Assembly (NCBI GenBank): GCA_934045075.1
Contig: OW203740.1
Coordinates: 16,546,444-16,610,443, forward strand
Reading direction: 5' to 3'
From: Yponomeuta sedellus
Lineage: Eukaryota > Arthropoda > Insecta > Lepidoptera > Yponomeutidae
Length of the DNA stretch: 64,000 bases
This document shows, piece by piece, positions 52,650-62,744 of this stretch; the stretch's first letter is position 1, and every line of letters begins with the position of its first letter. The notes under the pieces were generated by a model that saw only the letters and a list, made by a program, of their open reading frames with translations, had not been told where the DNA came from and searched no databases. The position numbers and the translations under genes are program-made.

Positions 52650-53202
52650 CTAACTAACTAAGTCTTTAAGATTAAATTTAAATTATTATTGCACTACTTC
52701 ATATGTGTAAATTCTAAGAATGTGCCAGAATTTTCCCATTTTACCGACGTCTCCTTACTTCCTATTTTACGTGTGTATTCAATTCAAACACAGTCACTCG
52801 TACGTATGAAGCACCAAAATTGTCCTCGAAAATATTTTCCGTGTCACATTTTCCTCTCTAAATATCTCTGCGCGATGTATATTCAACCTCACCCACATAT
52901 GTCTTCATAAATTATTTTTACGTGGCGCGCGGCCTTAAGTGATTTACATATCTTCCTGGCTCGTAGTTATAACGTGGGAAAGGCCCATTAACTCATGCTG
53001 TGAAATACTGAGTGTCCGCTGTAATTACCAACACTAAGTACGGGTTTGGCGGTCGTATTGCTAAGGCAACAAGGCTTAAGTTGGGGCCGTTTCTGTAACT
53101 GAAAATATATTTGCGGCCAAATTAATTTCGTATTCTAGCCGGTTCATTTGGCTGACTACAATTTGTAATGGAGTTCTAGATGCTGTTATGAATATTAGTG
53201 AC
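52650..53202. other. unannotated region
   Basis: A 73-codon ORF (52689-52910) has no supporting splice sites. Nothing recognised. Confidence 0.3.
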
Positions 53203-53548
53203 TAGCTTTTGCCCGCGACTCCGTCCGCGTAGACTTTTGTTTTTGTAACCCCGTTCACTCCTCTAAGGGTTAAATTAAAAAAACGGCGAAACACGTGTTT
53301 AATCATTTTTGTTGAGGAGTATTTATTTTAAGTTTTAAGAAAATTAGACAACATTCTTCATACCTCCCATATAAATTTTGGTAACCCTTTCCGTTAACCC
53401 TCCTTAGGAGTTGAAATTCAGAAAAAACCGGTCTTATTCCTTGCCTAAATTATATATAGACCGTCTGTACAATATTTCAGCTTCCTAGGTCCAACGGCTT
53501 GGGCTAGGCGGTGATAAGTGAGTGAGTCAGGACTTTGAATTTTATTTA
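53203..53548 (+). repeat. insect repeat Q
   Basis: Starts 'ctagcttttgcccgcgactc' and ends 'gtcaggactttgaatttta'. I recall these ends from common lepidopteran interspersed repeats. Non-coding. Confidence 0.5.
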
Positions 53549-53956
53549 TATTAGATGAACAATGTCGGCCAAGTGCGAGTCGAAATCGCTCACCCAGAGT
53601 TTTGTGCTACCGTAAATAGTTTAATTTACGTTGCACTTGAGGGAACTTTAGTACACTTCAAGGCAGGTTTCAACCATAGAGATTTTCAAAAGGAATGTAA
53701 CCAATTATTACATCGATGTGCAGAATAAGCAGTAATTAATCACAAATTCTTTTTTATTAATTTATTGAGTCGTATATATGAGTAATCGTGATTAGTTATT
53801 ATCTGCAATTTGTATGTACGTATATTTATTATATCTATTTATTTATTTATCCATGTGTTATTGTTTGTCATAATTTTTATTATTCAGCCCTCGCCCCACC
53901 CCATAGATTTAAGTATTTCAGTTTTTTTCCGCACTACCCTTTGCCAGTCTCTTCAA
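53549..53956. other. unannotated AT-rich region
   Basis: About 53562-53600 carries 'cggccaagtgcgagtcg', the start word of the GGTTCCGTA repeat. The rest is unrecognised. Confidence 0.3.
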
Positions 53957-53968
53957 CACCAAAGGTTT

Positions 53969-54332
53969 CGTTATCAACCCTTGTATGTCCCCACTGCTGG
54001 GGTACAGGTCTCTTCCTGCATCGCAAGAAGGTTAGGCCATACTCCACCACGGAGGCAAAGTCCGGGTTGGTGGAGGATTGTAAGACAGTGGCGGGCCTTA
54101 CCGTCAGAAGTTATCAAGCCGCCCATAAGGCCTCTGACATGGCTTAACGACTGCCGTTATATGACAGCCGGCACCAACGGCTTAACGTGCCTTGCGAAGC
54201 ACGGAAGCGCTCGGAAAAATGCCACTAGCGGTAGTCACGGGACGCACACCCATCCTGTACCTGACCGCGCCTGTTGTTGCTTAACCAAGTGATTGATTCC
54301 AATCACTCGGTTCGCCTAGGCCACGAGCGCTT
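53969..54332 (-). repeat. 5S-SINE, full length, with TSD
   Basis: Reads on minus from 'gaagcgctcgtggcctaggc' through intact 5S-like boxes to 'acaagggttgataacg'. The 12-bp duplication 'caccaaaggttt' lies at 53957-53968 and 54333-54344. One of the least diverged copies. Confidence 0.92.
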
Positions 54333-54344
54333 CACCAAAGGTTT

Positions 54345-54606
54345 GCTGGAAGAGAATGCTTCTTAGCACGCTATTGAACTTCTCCGAAACAGCGTTTGTT
54401 GCACATGATTTTCTTTATTTTAAATTGGAATGTCTGAGAACAGGTCATAAACAAATAATATTTGGCAAAACAACTTTTGCGCGGTCAGTCATTGCATGTA
54501 CGGTTTTAGGGATAAAGTGCTATATTTTACTTGGTAGTTAGCCAGTATCGGCTAGGTCTACCTCACGATGGGCTTTGAAATGAATGAGCGGAATGGGGAG
54601 AGCGAC
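54345..54606. other. unannotated region
   Basis: Nothing recognised. Confidence 0.3.
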
Positions 54607-54644
54607 CAAGTAAGTCCATTCATATCAATGAATGGACTTACTTG
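54607..54644. repeat. perfect 17-bp inverted repeat, 4-nt loop
   Basis: 'caagtaagtccattcat', loop 'atca', then the exact reverse complement. Confidence 0.95.
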
Positions 54645-55039
54645 ATGATGGTGGATGATGGATCGCTTGGATGGAGCCGATGGGCAGATGATGAGCGGTG
54701 ACGGATGAGCTGATGCGTCCAGCGCGCGGGGAACACTCCTGCACTGTTCACTTATAGTCTAATATTGTCAATATATTGTTCTTTGAGCTGATAAAGTTTA
54801 TTGGTCACCAAATGTCTGTCACTGTCTATCACTTCACGAGAATTCGAGCTCTTATCACGCGTGTAGTTCAGAGTGCAAATGTGTATATAGATGGATGGAT
54901 AACCAGTGGCGGTGCGAGCGACGAGCCCCGGCACCGGAACGAATGAGTAATGAATGAGTGACCACAGATTCAGGATTACATCGCGCGATCGATTCTTGCG
55001 CGAACACTACTGTATAGTACTATCCTACATTTCAGCCCC
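54645..55039. other. unannotated region
   Basis: GATG-rich sequence (54645-54710), then nothing recognised. Confidence 0.3.
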
Positions 55040-55300
55040 ATCTATCGTGTGGGTGTCTGGAATAAATCTCTTTTAGCGATAAGACTGCCAATTGTTTACT
55101 ATGGGCCGGCTTCTGACTTGAGAAATTCACTAATTAAATACGTAAGTAACGTTCTGCCTGTCTATTGTCATTTCTGAGAAATTCACAGAGATAGCACTTC
55201 AATTAAATATTAACTTAGCAAAATTCTCAGTTCAGAAACTGGCCTTATCTATCTTGGATATTATTTAAGTTTTTCATGATTGTATTCTGGATTGGTTTAC
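55040..55300 (+). mobile_element. LINE-like 3' end split by a MITE
   Basis: 'gtgtgggtgtctggaataaa' and 'cgataagactgccaattg' before 55103, then 'ctatcttggatattattta' after 55245, rejoin into the 40748-type sequence. Confidence 0.55.
55103..55245. mobile_element. MITE, GGGCCAGTTTC termini
   Basis: 'gggccggcttctgacttgag' pairs with 'ctcagttcagaaactggcc'. 143 bp, flanked by TAT on both sides (55100-55102 and 55246-55248). Confidence 0.75.
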
Positions 55301-55309
55301 TAATATAAT

Positions 55310-55382
55310 CAAATGGCTGGTGGCGGAAGCTGCCCCATAGTCACGTCCCTCAGCCATGAGGAAACGACGAAGAAGAAGAAGA
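55310..55382 (+). mobile_element. RTE-like LINE tail fragment
   Basis: 'gtccctcagccatgagga' and 'cgacgaagaagaagaag', the same tail type as 11103 and 16920. Confidence 0.5.
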
Positions 55383-55814
55383 TTCTGAAAATGTATAGGG
55401 TGCAATGAAGTTCATTAATTTTATCTAATTTTTATCGGTCAGACAGACATACTTACAGGCATAGTAATGACATTAATATGAACCAATCACATACAGAACA
55501 TTAAATAAAAACCATATCCAAAACATAAAAAAAGTTATATAATATGCGCATCGAATTGATAGACTCTTTTGAAGTCGATTAAAAAAGCTTTTTTTATGGA
55601 TTTTCACCTTTATAGACTGCACACACCCTCATATCGACAATAAAATACGATTTCGGTGTCGTAATGTGAACAATTTAAAGGGGCTTGTGTATTGATGTCG
55701 TCGCACTGAGGTAGATATTTAATAAAACACGAATTTCAAGCATTTCGGCTTTTATGACAAAATGCAATATTCGGAAGTGTCATAATGGAATCTGAACGCG
55801 ATTTTAATTTTTAC
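55383..55814. other. unannotated AT-rich region
   Basis: Nothing recognised. Confidence 0.3.
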
Positions 55815-55965
55815 AGAAACTTTTGTAAAGTTATAGTAGCCATTCTACTCGTTAACGGTGAAGGAAGGCATCGTGTGGAGACCTGAGTTACTGAGGTATT
55901 CAGCTACCTCGGCACTTGCAATTGCCAATGTGCAGAGGGTATGCTTGCTAATTAAGCCCATAGGT
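55815..55965 (+). repeat. G-SINE fragment
   Basis: 'ttatagtagccattctactc', 'gaaggaaggcatcgtgtgg', 'ctcggcacttgcaattgcc' and 'attaagcccat'. Confidence 0.6.
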
Positions 55966-56184
55966 ACTCAATATTTTTTTTATTAATAGCAAAAACAACA
56001 TTTACATTTTTGGTTTTACAAATTTCGCCAAACTGCAGTGCAGTTTGTTGGCGTTGCGCTCTTATTTTAACTTAACTTAAGGCTTAATTTAATTATTTTA
56101 CAGCTATATTTACTAAGTAATGTAAGTACCTATTTATTTCCTTACACAAAAATTAAGTTCCTGTACTACATTTTCAAATCGCGT
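55966..56184 (-). mobile_element. possible LINE 3' end
   Basis: A T-rich start followed by 'gccaaactgcagtgcagttt', a near-palindrome in a UTR-like block. No coding sequence. Confidence 0.25.
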
Positions 56185-56270
56185 AACTTATAAATTGTGA
56201 GGAAACCTGGATTTCTAAGGTGTTCACACAACTTAGCGCTTAAAATTGCCAATCCGCGGTGGGCACGCGT
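56185..56270 (+). repeat. G-SINE core fragment
   Basis: 'gtgaggaaacctggatttct', 'cttagcgcttaaaattgcc' and 'ccgcggtgggcacgcgtg'. Confidence 0.6.
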
Positions 56271-56279
56271 GATAATTCA

Positions 56280-56480
56280 AATTCAAATCAATTTATTTCA
56301 ACGCAAAGAATTTACATTATGTTAACTAAATGTCAATGTAGGTACAATGTAAAATGTAAGCCGCTGCCTTCGGGCCGTATTAAGTGGAGAAAAGGGCAGC
56401 GGAAAAAAAAACTCCACTCTGACCATCTTTTCTCATGTCATCGTAAAACCAAATGCATCAGTTGCCATATGTAAACCTAA
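56280..56480 (-). mobile_element. LINE-like 3' UTR fragment
   Basis: Inverted end 'caaatcaatttatttca', then 'aatgtaaaatgtaagccg' and 'aaactccactctgacc', related to 17100. Confidence 0.45.
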
Positions 56481-56579
56481 TAAGGTTTCATGATTGCCAT
56501 TAACAACCCTAAATGCCAAAGCATTAGTCAAATGTCTCACAATAATTAAAGGCATACTCTCATTTTGTCTTTTCCATAT

Positions 56580-56692
56580 ATCTTCTTCTTCAGGCTATAT
56601 TAGTCCATTGCTGGACACAGCCCTCCCCTAATGAGCGCCACAGCGCAAGGTTGTGACATCATTGGGGGGTAATGCCCATAATCTCCATATAG
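56580..56692 (-). repeat. C-SINE, 5'-truncated
   Basis: Tail with CTTCTTCTT, 'gtccattgctggac' and 'ggtaatgcccataatctcc'; the 5' half is absent. Confidence 0.7.
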
Positions 56693-56761
56693 GTACACAA
56701 TATTGTATTTATTTCCTCATCGCATAGGTTGTTATTGTAACGTATTTATGTATTTTAAAAA

Positions 56762-56985
56762 GCTGTTTAGAGGCTAAAAATTCCGTAAAAGACGTAATAC
56801 AGAGAGTATTGTAAAGAGGTTCGAAATTTCACTGATGTCGGTTAGTCGCCCATTAGCTCAGTTCGGAGAGCGCTGGCACGGTAAGCCAGAGGTCGCGGGT
56901 TCGAGTCCCGGAATGGGTGGCATTTTTAGTCTCTAAACAGGTTTTTTAAAATTGTACTTAGCACGGGTTAGTGTGTTAAAAATTG
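56762..56985 (+). repeat. FB-SINE, short inverted end plus full direct arm
   Basis: 'agctgtttagaggctaaaaa' then an immediate switch to the body 'gacgtaatacagaga', the direct tRNA-like arm (A box 'tagctcagttcgg', B box 'ggttcgagtcc') and the terminus 'gttagtgtgttaaaaa'. Confidence 0.75.
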
Positions 56986-57094
56986 TAAATGTAAATGTTT
57001 ATGTACGTACATTGTTATTTATATAAATAGTGTATTGTTATATTCATATTTGCACCGACTACCCGCCTCTTATTTCCTTCAGCAACTTTCTAAG

Positions 57095-57205
57095 TCAACT
57101 GAAGCCACTTGTACAAATTTACGGCGGCCTCCATTGGGAAGGGAACCCACGACCTCTTAATACCCAAGCGCCTTAGCGGCTAGACCAACGAGGCAGTCGG
57201 TGTAG
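57095..57205 (-). repeat. I-SINE head
   Basis: On minus 'gcctcgttggtctagccgc' (A box) and 'gtgggttcccttccc' (B-box-like) precede 'aatttgtacaagtgg'. Confidence 0.55.
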
Positions 57206-57341
57206 CACGGCTATGCCACGTGGAGAGAAAGTACCTTTAATATTGTAGATGGAACATTTTACTGAAAGAAGACATTATTTAAATTTCAAAAACAATCTAA
57301 AGTGCATTCATAGATTTTTAAATAATTACACGGTTGAAAAC

Positions 57342-57417
57342 TAGCTGACCCAGCGAACTTCGTACCGCCTAACAGTCGATTCTACATATTTTTATTTTTT
57401 ATTTTTCTCTCCGTAAG
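57342..57417 (+). repeat. insect repeat L, 5' part
   Basis: 'ctagctgacccagcgaact' to 'tctctccgtaa', where the FB-SINE begins. Confidence 0.5.
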
Positions 57418-57752
57418 CCTCTAAATAGGTTTTAAATTTGTCCTTAACACGAGTTAGTGCATTAAAAATAAAAATAGTATAATCATGTGGGTACAGTGAT
57501 ATCGTTCCGATGTAAAACCTAACTGCAAAGTAGGTAGTCGGGGCTGTAAGTGATGCAATTTGCTTAAGCCAGATGTCGCTGCCTGTACGTAATACAAAGA
57601 ATAGTGTAAAGAGGTTCGAAATTTCACTGATGCCGGTGAGTCGTCCATTGGCTCAATTGGTAGAGCGCTGGCACGGATAGCCAGAGGTTGCGGGTTCGAA
57701 TCCCGGCATGGGTGAAATTTTTAGCCTCTAAATAGGTTTTTAAATTTTTGAA
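57418..57752 (-). repeat. FB-SINE, tandem-junction copy
   Basis: On minus: terminus, inverted arm, complete body to 'cccacatgatta', then the inverted 3' block and a second 'cctatttagaggc' before the edge. It preserves the same body/3'-block junction as 31995, so that arrangement is ancestral and not an accident of one locus. Confidence 0.75.
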
Positions 57753-58175
57753 ACTTAAATTTACAATCACAGTGGTTAGGAAACTAATGACTTAAAGTCT
57801 AAATATTATTTAATGGAATAAAAACAATTGTCTATCAGATATTTAAAAATATGGTTCTTAAAACTATTGTGGGGATCGGGGAAGCTACGCGGTTACAAGA
57901 CAAAAGCTTAGAAAATTTGAAAAAAATCAAACCAATTCTGTAGTATGTTCTGGTGTGATTTTCGACTATACATTTACCTGAAACAATAAAACATATTATT
58001 AAGATTTTTTTATTAAAATTACAAGAGATAATTACCTGAAACAACAAAATATATTGTACATTTTTTTATATATATTTTCGTTGAGTTCATGCTAATTTCG
58101 TAAAGTCAATGACTCTCGCGCAAAGACGACGAATCGATTGATAACGATTCGTCCTATTTGATTATTTATCAAAAT
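57753..58175. other. unannotated AT-rich region
   Basis: Nothing recognised. Two copies of 'acctgaaacaa' 56 bp apart (57977 and 58034) form a small local repeat. Confidence 0.3.
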
Positions 58176-58179
58176 CTGA

Positions 58180-58333
58180 CCTAGTCAAAGAGTATATATA
58201 TATACATAAATGCGAGTCAAACACATCACCCTCTTTTTTAACTCTGCTGCAATCGGATAAAAATCTGTGCAGCCGTTTCGGAGGAGTTACATAACAAACA
58301 CTGTGACACGAAGTTTTTATATATTATAAGATG
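58180..58333 (+). repeat. insect repeat L, 3' part
   Basis: 'gtgcagccgtttcggaggag' and 'cgaagtttttatatattata'. Confidence 0.5.
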
Positions 58334-58488
58334 AAGAATATGGAGTACACTCTATCTCGATTCACTCACAGAACGCTTTCGCGAGCGTTCTGAAACGCAA
58401 ACACCGCCGAGGAAAGTTTAAAAACTCGAGGAAAGGGAAGTCAGGATGCCGGAAATAGCTCGGCCCAGTTTCGAGATCGGATGCGCTT

Positions 58489-59845
58489 AGGTCGGGGGCT
58501 CAGTGCTTATCGGAGCGGCGAGCAATTCAAGATGGCAGTTTGCAAAATGATGAACAGCAATATGCAGTCTTCGGCCAGGTTTTCATAATCTTAGTAAGGT
58601 TGGATAGAGTAACTCATCTTAGTCTGCGTGACTCGTAGACAAATGCGGTCTGAAGGCTGCTCAGGTTGGGGGCTCAGTGCTTATCGGAGCGGCGAGTAAT
58701 TCAAGATGGCAGTATGCAAAACGATGAACAGCTAAATGCAGTCTTAAGCCGGGTTCTCATAATCTTAATAAACTTGGACAGAGTGACTCGTCGACAATGT
58801 AGCCCGAAGGCAGCTTGGGTCGGAGGCTCAGTGCTTATTAAAAAGGAGAACAATTCAAGACGGCAGTTTACAAATTAATGATGAACAGCAAACTGTTTAA
58901 CTCAATCTGTCAGCACACAGCAATAGCTTAACGTTGCGTTTTCGCGACCTTAGTAGGCTTGAATAAAGTGACTCATCTTAGCAGAGTGACTCATCGACAA
59001 ATACGGTCCGAAGGCTGCTTAGGTCGGGGGCTCAGTGCTAATCGGAGCGGCGAGCAATTCAAGATGGTAGTATGCAAAATGATGAACAGCAAAATGAAGT
59101 CTTAAGCCGGGTTTTCATAATCTTAGTAAGGTTGGACAGAGTGACTCGTCGACAAATGCCGCCCGAAGGCAGCTTAGGTCGGAGGCTCAGTGCTTATTGA
59201 AAAGGCAAACAATTCAAGACGGCAGTTTACAAATTAATGATGAACGGCAAACTGTTTAACTCAATCTATCAGCACACAGCAACAGCTTAACTTTGGGTTT
59301 TCACGATCTTAGTAGGCTTGCATAAAGCGTCTTATCTCAGCAGAGTGACTCATCAACAAATACGGTCCGAAGGCTGCTTAGGTCAAGGGCTCAATGCTTA
59401 TCGGAGTGGCAAGCAATCCAAGATGGCATTATGCAAAATGACGAACAGCAAAATGCAGCCTTAAGCCGGGTTTTCACAATCTTAGTAAGCTTGGATAGAG
59501 TAACTCATCTTAGTCTGAATGCGGCCTGAAGGCTGCTTAGGTCGGGGGCTTATTGGAAAGGCGAGCAATTCACGATGGCTGTATACAAAATGATAAACAG
59601 CAAACTGTAGCTTAAAGCCGCGTTTTCACGATCTTACTAGGCTTGGATAAAGTCTTCGCAGAGTGACTCATTGACATATACGATCCGAAAGCAACTTAGG
59701 TCGGGACCCCATTGCTTATCGGAGCAACGAGCAATTCATAATACCAGTATCCAAAATTATGAACAGCAAACAGTCTTAGGCCGGTATCTAACGATCTTAG
59801 AAGTCTTGGATAGAGTGACTCGTCTTAGTCAGAGTGACTCATCTG
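58489..59845. repeat. diverged satellite array, eight units, higher-order
   Basis: The anchor 'aggtcgggggctcagtgctt' (with variants) recurs at 58489, 58663, 58817, 59021, 59176, 59380, 59539 and 59698. Spacings are 174, 154, 204, 155, 204, 159 and 159 bp. The 154/155 plus 204 pairs form two 358-359 bp higher-order repeats that share a block 'gtttaactcaatct' absent from the other units. Most units also carry 'tgactca' or 'tgactcg'. Identity varies by unit and some units are degraded. No ORF spans the array. Confidence 0.85.
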
Positions 59846-59879
59846 TTAACAGGGGGGTGCATAAAAGGAGCCTCTCCAA

Positions 59880-60335
59880 CCGAAATACTCACTGAGCCAA
59901 ATGTTTAGCACACCCTGAGCAACGATCAGCAAGTGATCAGATCTGCTGATTGGCAAATCCTTTCACTACCGTGGCAAACTCAGGTCCAGCCTTGAAACCG
60001 GCGCATTATAGACACGCCAAGAAGAAGAGAAGAAGGTAGAGAAGAGGTAGAAGGAAGGTAGAACCTTGGACTTCTGCAATTCCTTGTAATCGATACCCGA
60101 TAAAATGTATTCCTTATTGGAATGCATTGATTGATTGATCGAGACCATTAATATGTAGTGTGTGTGAGTATTTGTATTGTTTTGTAGCGGGCGAAAAATT
60201 TTCTTTTTCTAAAATATTTCTATAAGTGAAAACTTGTAATTGGCTTTCAGTCATTATTTCAATCGCAATGTGTTTTGTTCATAGCTGTAAGTTTTCCTAT
60301 TATAATAAAATAAAATAAAAAATAAAAAAGAGTAG
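59880..60335. other. unannotated region after the satellite
   Basis: Contains a purine-rich 'gaagaagagaagaaggtag' patch near 60019. Nothing else recognised. Confidence 0.3.
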
Positions 60336-60339
60336 CCAG

Positions 60340-60480
60340 AAGTTAATGATGATGACAGTATGCAAAATGATGAAGAGCAAAGTGTAGTCTTGAGCCAGGT
60401 TTTTATGATCTTAGGCTTGGACAGAGTGACTCATTTTATTCAGTATGACTCATCTATATGTACGACCCGAAAGCAGCTGA
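60340..60480. repeat. orphan satellite unit
   Basis: 'gcaaaatgatgaagagcaaa', 'gtcttgagccaggttttt' and two 'tgactca' words match the array, but the anchor word is missing. It is separated from the array by about 500 bp. Confidence 0.7.
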
Positions 60481-60869
60481 TACATATACCATATTATTGA
60501 CTAAAAATAGACATTAAATTGTAATAAATTATTGATTTCTAATTTCTAGCAAATAAAACCTGTAGGTTACTGAGTGCTGTACAGATTACTTAGTGAATTC
60601 AGATTTTTGTTTCAGAATTTTGCGCGGAGCCTAAAATTACTTAAAAATACTGCTACGGTGAAAACGTTATTTGTTTATTACTACTTTAAATTATTCTCCT
60701 GTTTTTTAGATTTAATTATCATAGTACTGTGTTATATTTTAAGTAAAACCTTTTGTATACTATATAGGAATAGGAGTTAAATTTGTTTATCGTTCGACAG
60801 TAAAAGTATAAAAAAATAGATTGGTCATGGCAAAAGAAATCATACACTTCACAACACTTTCACAGCATC
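60481..60869. other. unannotated AT-rich region
   Basis: A 68-codon hydrophobic ORF (60574-60780) has no support. Nothing recognised. Confidence 0.3.
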
Positions 60870-60880
60870 ATAAAAATTAA

Positions 60881-61246
60881 CGAAACGCTCGTGGCCTAGG
60901 CGAACCGAGTGATTGGAATCAATCACTTGGTTAAGCAACAACAGGCGCGGTCAGGTACGGGATGGGTGAGCGTTCCGTGACTACCGCTAGTGGCATTTTT
61001 CCGAGCGCTTCCGTGCTTCGCAAGGCACGTTAAGCCGTTGGTGCCGGCTGTCATGTAATGGTAGTCGTTAAGCCATGTCGGAGGCCTTATGGGCGGCTTG
61101 ATAACTTCTGACAGTAAGGCCCGCCACTGTCTTACAATCCTCCACCAACCCGGACTTGGCCCCCGTGGTGGAGTATGGCCTAACCTTCCTGCGATGCAGG
61201 AAGAGACCCGTGCCCCAGCAGTGGGGACATACAAGGGTTGATAACG
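60881..61246 (+). repeat. 5S-SINE, best full-length copy, with TSD
   Basis: Runs from 'cgctcgtggcctaggcgaac' to 'acaagggttgataacg', bounded by 'ataaaaattaa' at 60870-60880 and 61247-61257. The first 110 bp follow 5S rRNA order: 'ccgagtgattgg', 'gttaagcaacaacaggcgcg', 'gtcaggtac', 'ggatgggtga'. These include the A-box, intermediate element and C-box zones used by RNA polymerase III. The remaining body is family-specific and ends with the 'ccccagcagtggggacata' tail used by moth retroelements. No protein is encoded; the 103-codon minus-strand frame is a shadow. Confidence 0.92.
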
Positions 61247-61257
61247 ATAAAAATTAA

Positions 61258-61436
61258 TATTTCAGTGATTTTTCACATTTTATTTACGAAACACCGGAGT
61301 TCCTACTATTGGCGCCATTTTTGCGTTAAATGAGAAGTGGTATTAATTCACAAATAATTACCTGATCTCAACGACACTTTACCAATATGTCTTGAGGACA
61401 CAAATCTAGGTTTTAACTAGCTTGCAACTATATAAC
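61258..61436. other. unannotated region
   Basis: Nothing recognised. Confidence 0.3.
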
Positions 61437-61450
61437 AGAATATAAATAAG

Positions 61451-61706
61451 AAACCTATTTAGAGGCTAAAAATTTAACCCATGCTGGGATTCGAACCCGC
61501 AACCTCTGGCTATCCGTGCCAGCGCTCTACCAATTGAGCCAATGGGCGACTCACCGACATCAGTGAAATTTCGAACCTCTTTACACTTTTCTCTGTATTA
61601 CGTACAATTTACGTAATACAGAGAATTTACGAAATGTTTAGCCTCTAAATAGGTGTTTAAATTTGTCCTTAGCACGGGTTAGTGCATTAAAAATAAAAAT
61701 AGTATA
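61451..61706 (+). repeat. FB-SINE deletion copy, with TSD
   Basis: Terminus 'aaacctatttagaggct', inverted tRNA-like arm and body to 'attacgtacaattt'. It then turns around ('acgtaatacagagaa'), skips the direct tRNA-like part and ends 'gttagtgcattaaaaataaa'. The 14-bp duplication 'agaatataaataag' lies at 61437-61450 and 61707-61720. This sets both ends of the family. Confidence 0.9.
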
Positions 61707-61721
61707 AGAATATAAATAAGC

Positions 61722-61757
61722 CTTTTTGGTCTGGTGTACAGTAAAGAATATCTTATG
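61722..61757 (+). repeat. LINE-like 3' end fragment
   Basis: 'ggtctggtgtacagtaaaga', the last 35 bp of the 8660 family. Confidence 0.4.
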
Positions 61758-61765
61758 TTATCTTT

Positions 61766-61972
61766 AAAAACCTATTTAGAGGCCGAAAATTCCACCCATG
61801 CCGAGACTCGAACCCGAGACTAACCTGGCTAACCGTGCCAGCGCTCTCCCAACTGAGCTATTGGGCGACTCACCCATTAGTGAAATCTCGAACCTCTTTA
61901 CAATATTCTCTGTACTACGTACAAATAGGTTTTTAAAATTGTCCTTAGCACGAGTTAGTTAGTGCATTAAAA
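61766..61972 (+). repeat. FB-SINE deletion copy
   Basis: Terminus and inverted arm run to 'tgtactacgtac', then jump to 'aaataggtttttaaaattg' and the 3' end. No clear duplication. Confidence 0.75.
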
Positions 61973-62744
61973 AGAATATAACAATTTAGCCTCTTTAGAC
62001 TTTTCATAGAAACTATTTTCAAGGCTACTATTATTTTGCTAAGTTTATTTTCAATTCTATGTGTCCTCTTAACATATTGACAAACTTGTATTGCAATCCA
62101 ACATGTCTTTTGTAAATAAAAAACAAACTACGTTTGTATGGGAATCGCCCCTTGAGCCGCCGTTCAATTCAACAACTTTGTATTTTGATAAATAACCGAG
62201 TCAGATCGACTCACTGTAAATTGCCTGGAACATACAAAGGCCTGTGAAATTACTGATAAACACCGACCTCTTAATTAACTATCGATTTCACCCTTTTAGG
62301 GGTCCTGTGAACAATTCATGTCTGCTTTAGACCTAATTTCACCATTTTCAAGTAGTTTAATGATAAGCTCAGTTTAATGATAGTAGGTATTTGGTCTAAG
62401 GTAACTTAGGATTTTACTACAAGCATAATACCAATTAATTTCTTTGTGAAAGAACAAAAGAGTTGGCTGACGTCGGCTTTATTGAGTTTTTTCGATTATT
62501 ATTGGGTTTGGTCTTTATGTGAAACTTCTCATATGTAATAAAATCGAAGCTGATTTATTTATTTAAATATATCCCATTGCGGCACCGCCCTGAGCAGGGA
62601 GTATAACTTATCAGTAAGTTATAATCAACTAAGAATTCTATTAGTTTAAGTTAATGTTTATTAATTTTTATTTTTTTTTACTTTATAGAATTCTTATTAC
62701 TTTATAGAGTGGATCTTTGTTCCCTGATCAAACTAGTTACAATA
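61973..62744. other. unannotated AT-rich region
   Basis: No repeat or frame recognised. It lies downstream of the minus-strand gene candidate. Confidence 0.3.

Noticed and set aside
60923..61234. 103-codon minus-strand ORF, also seen at 24149, 45397 and 53969
   Set aside because: It recurs wherever the 5S-SINE occurs and is a shadow frame of the repeat.
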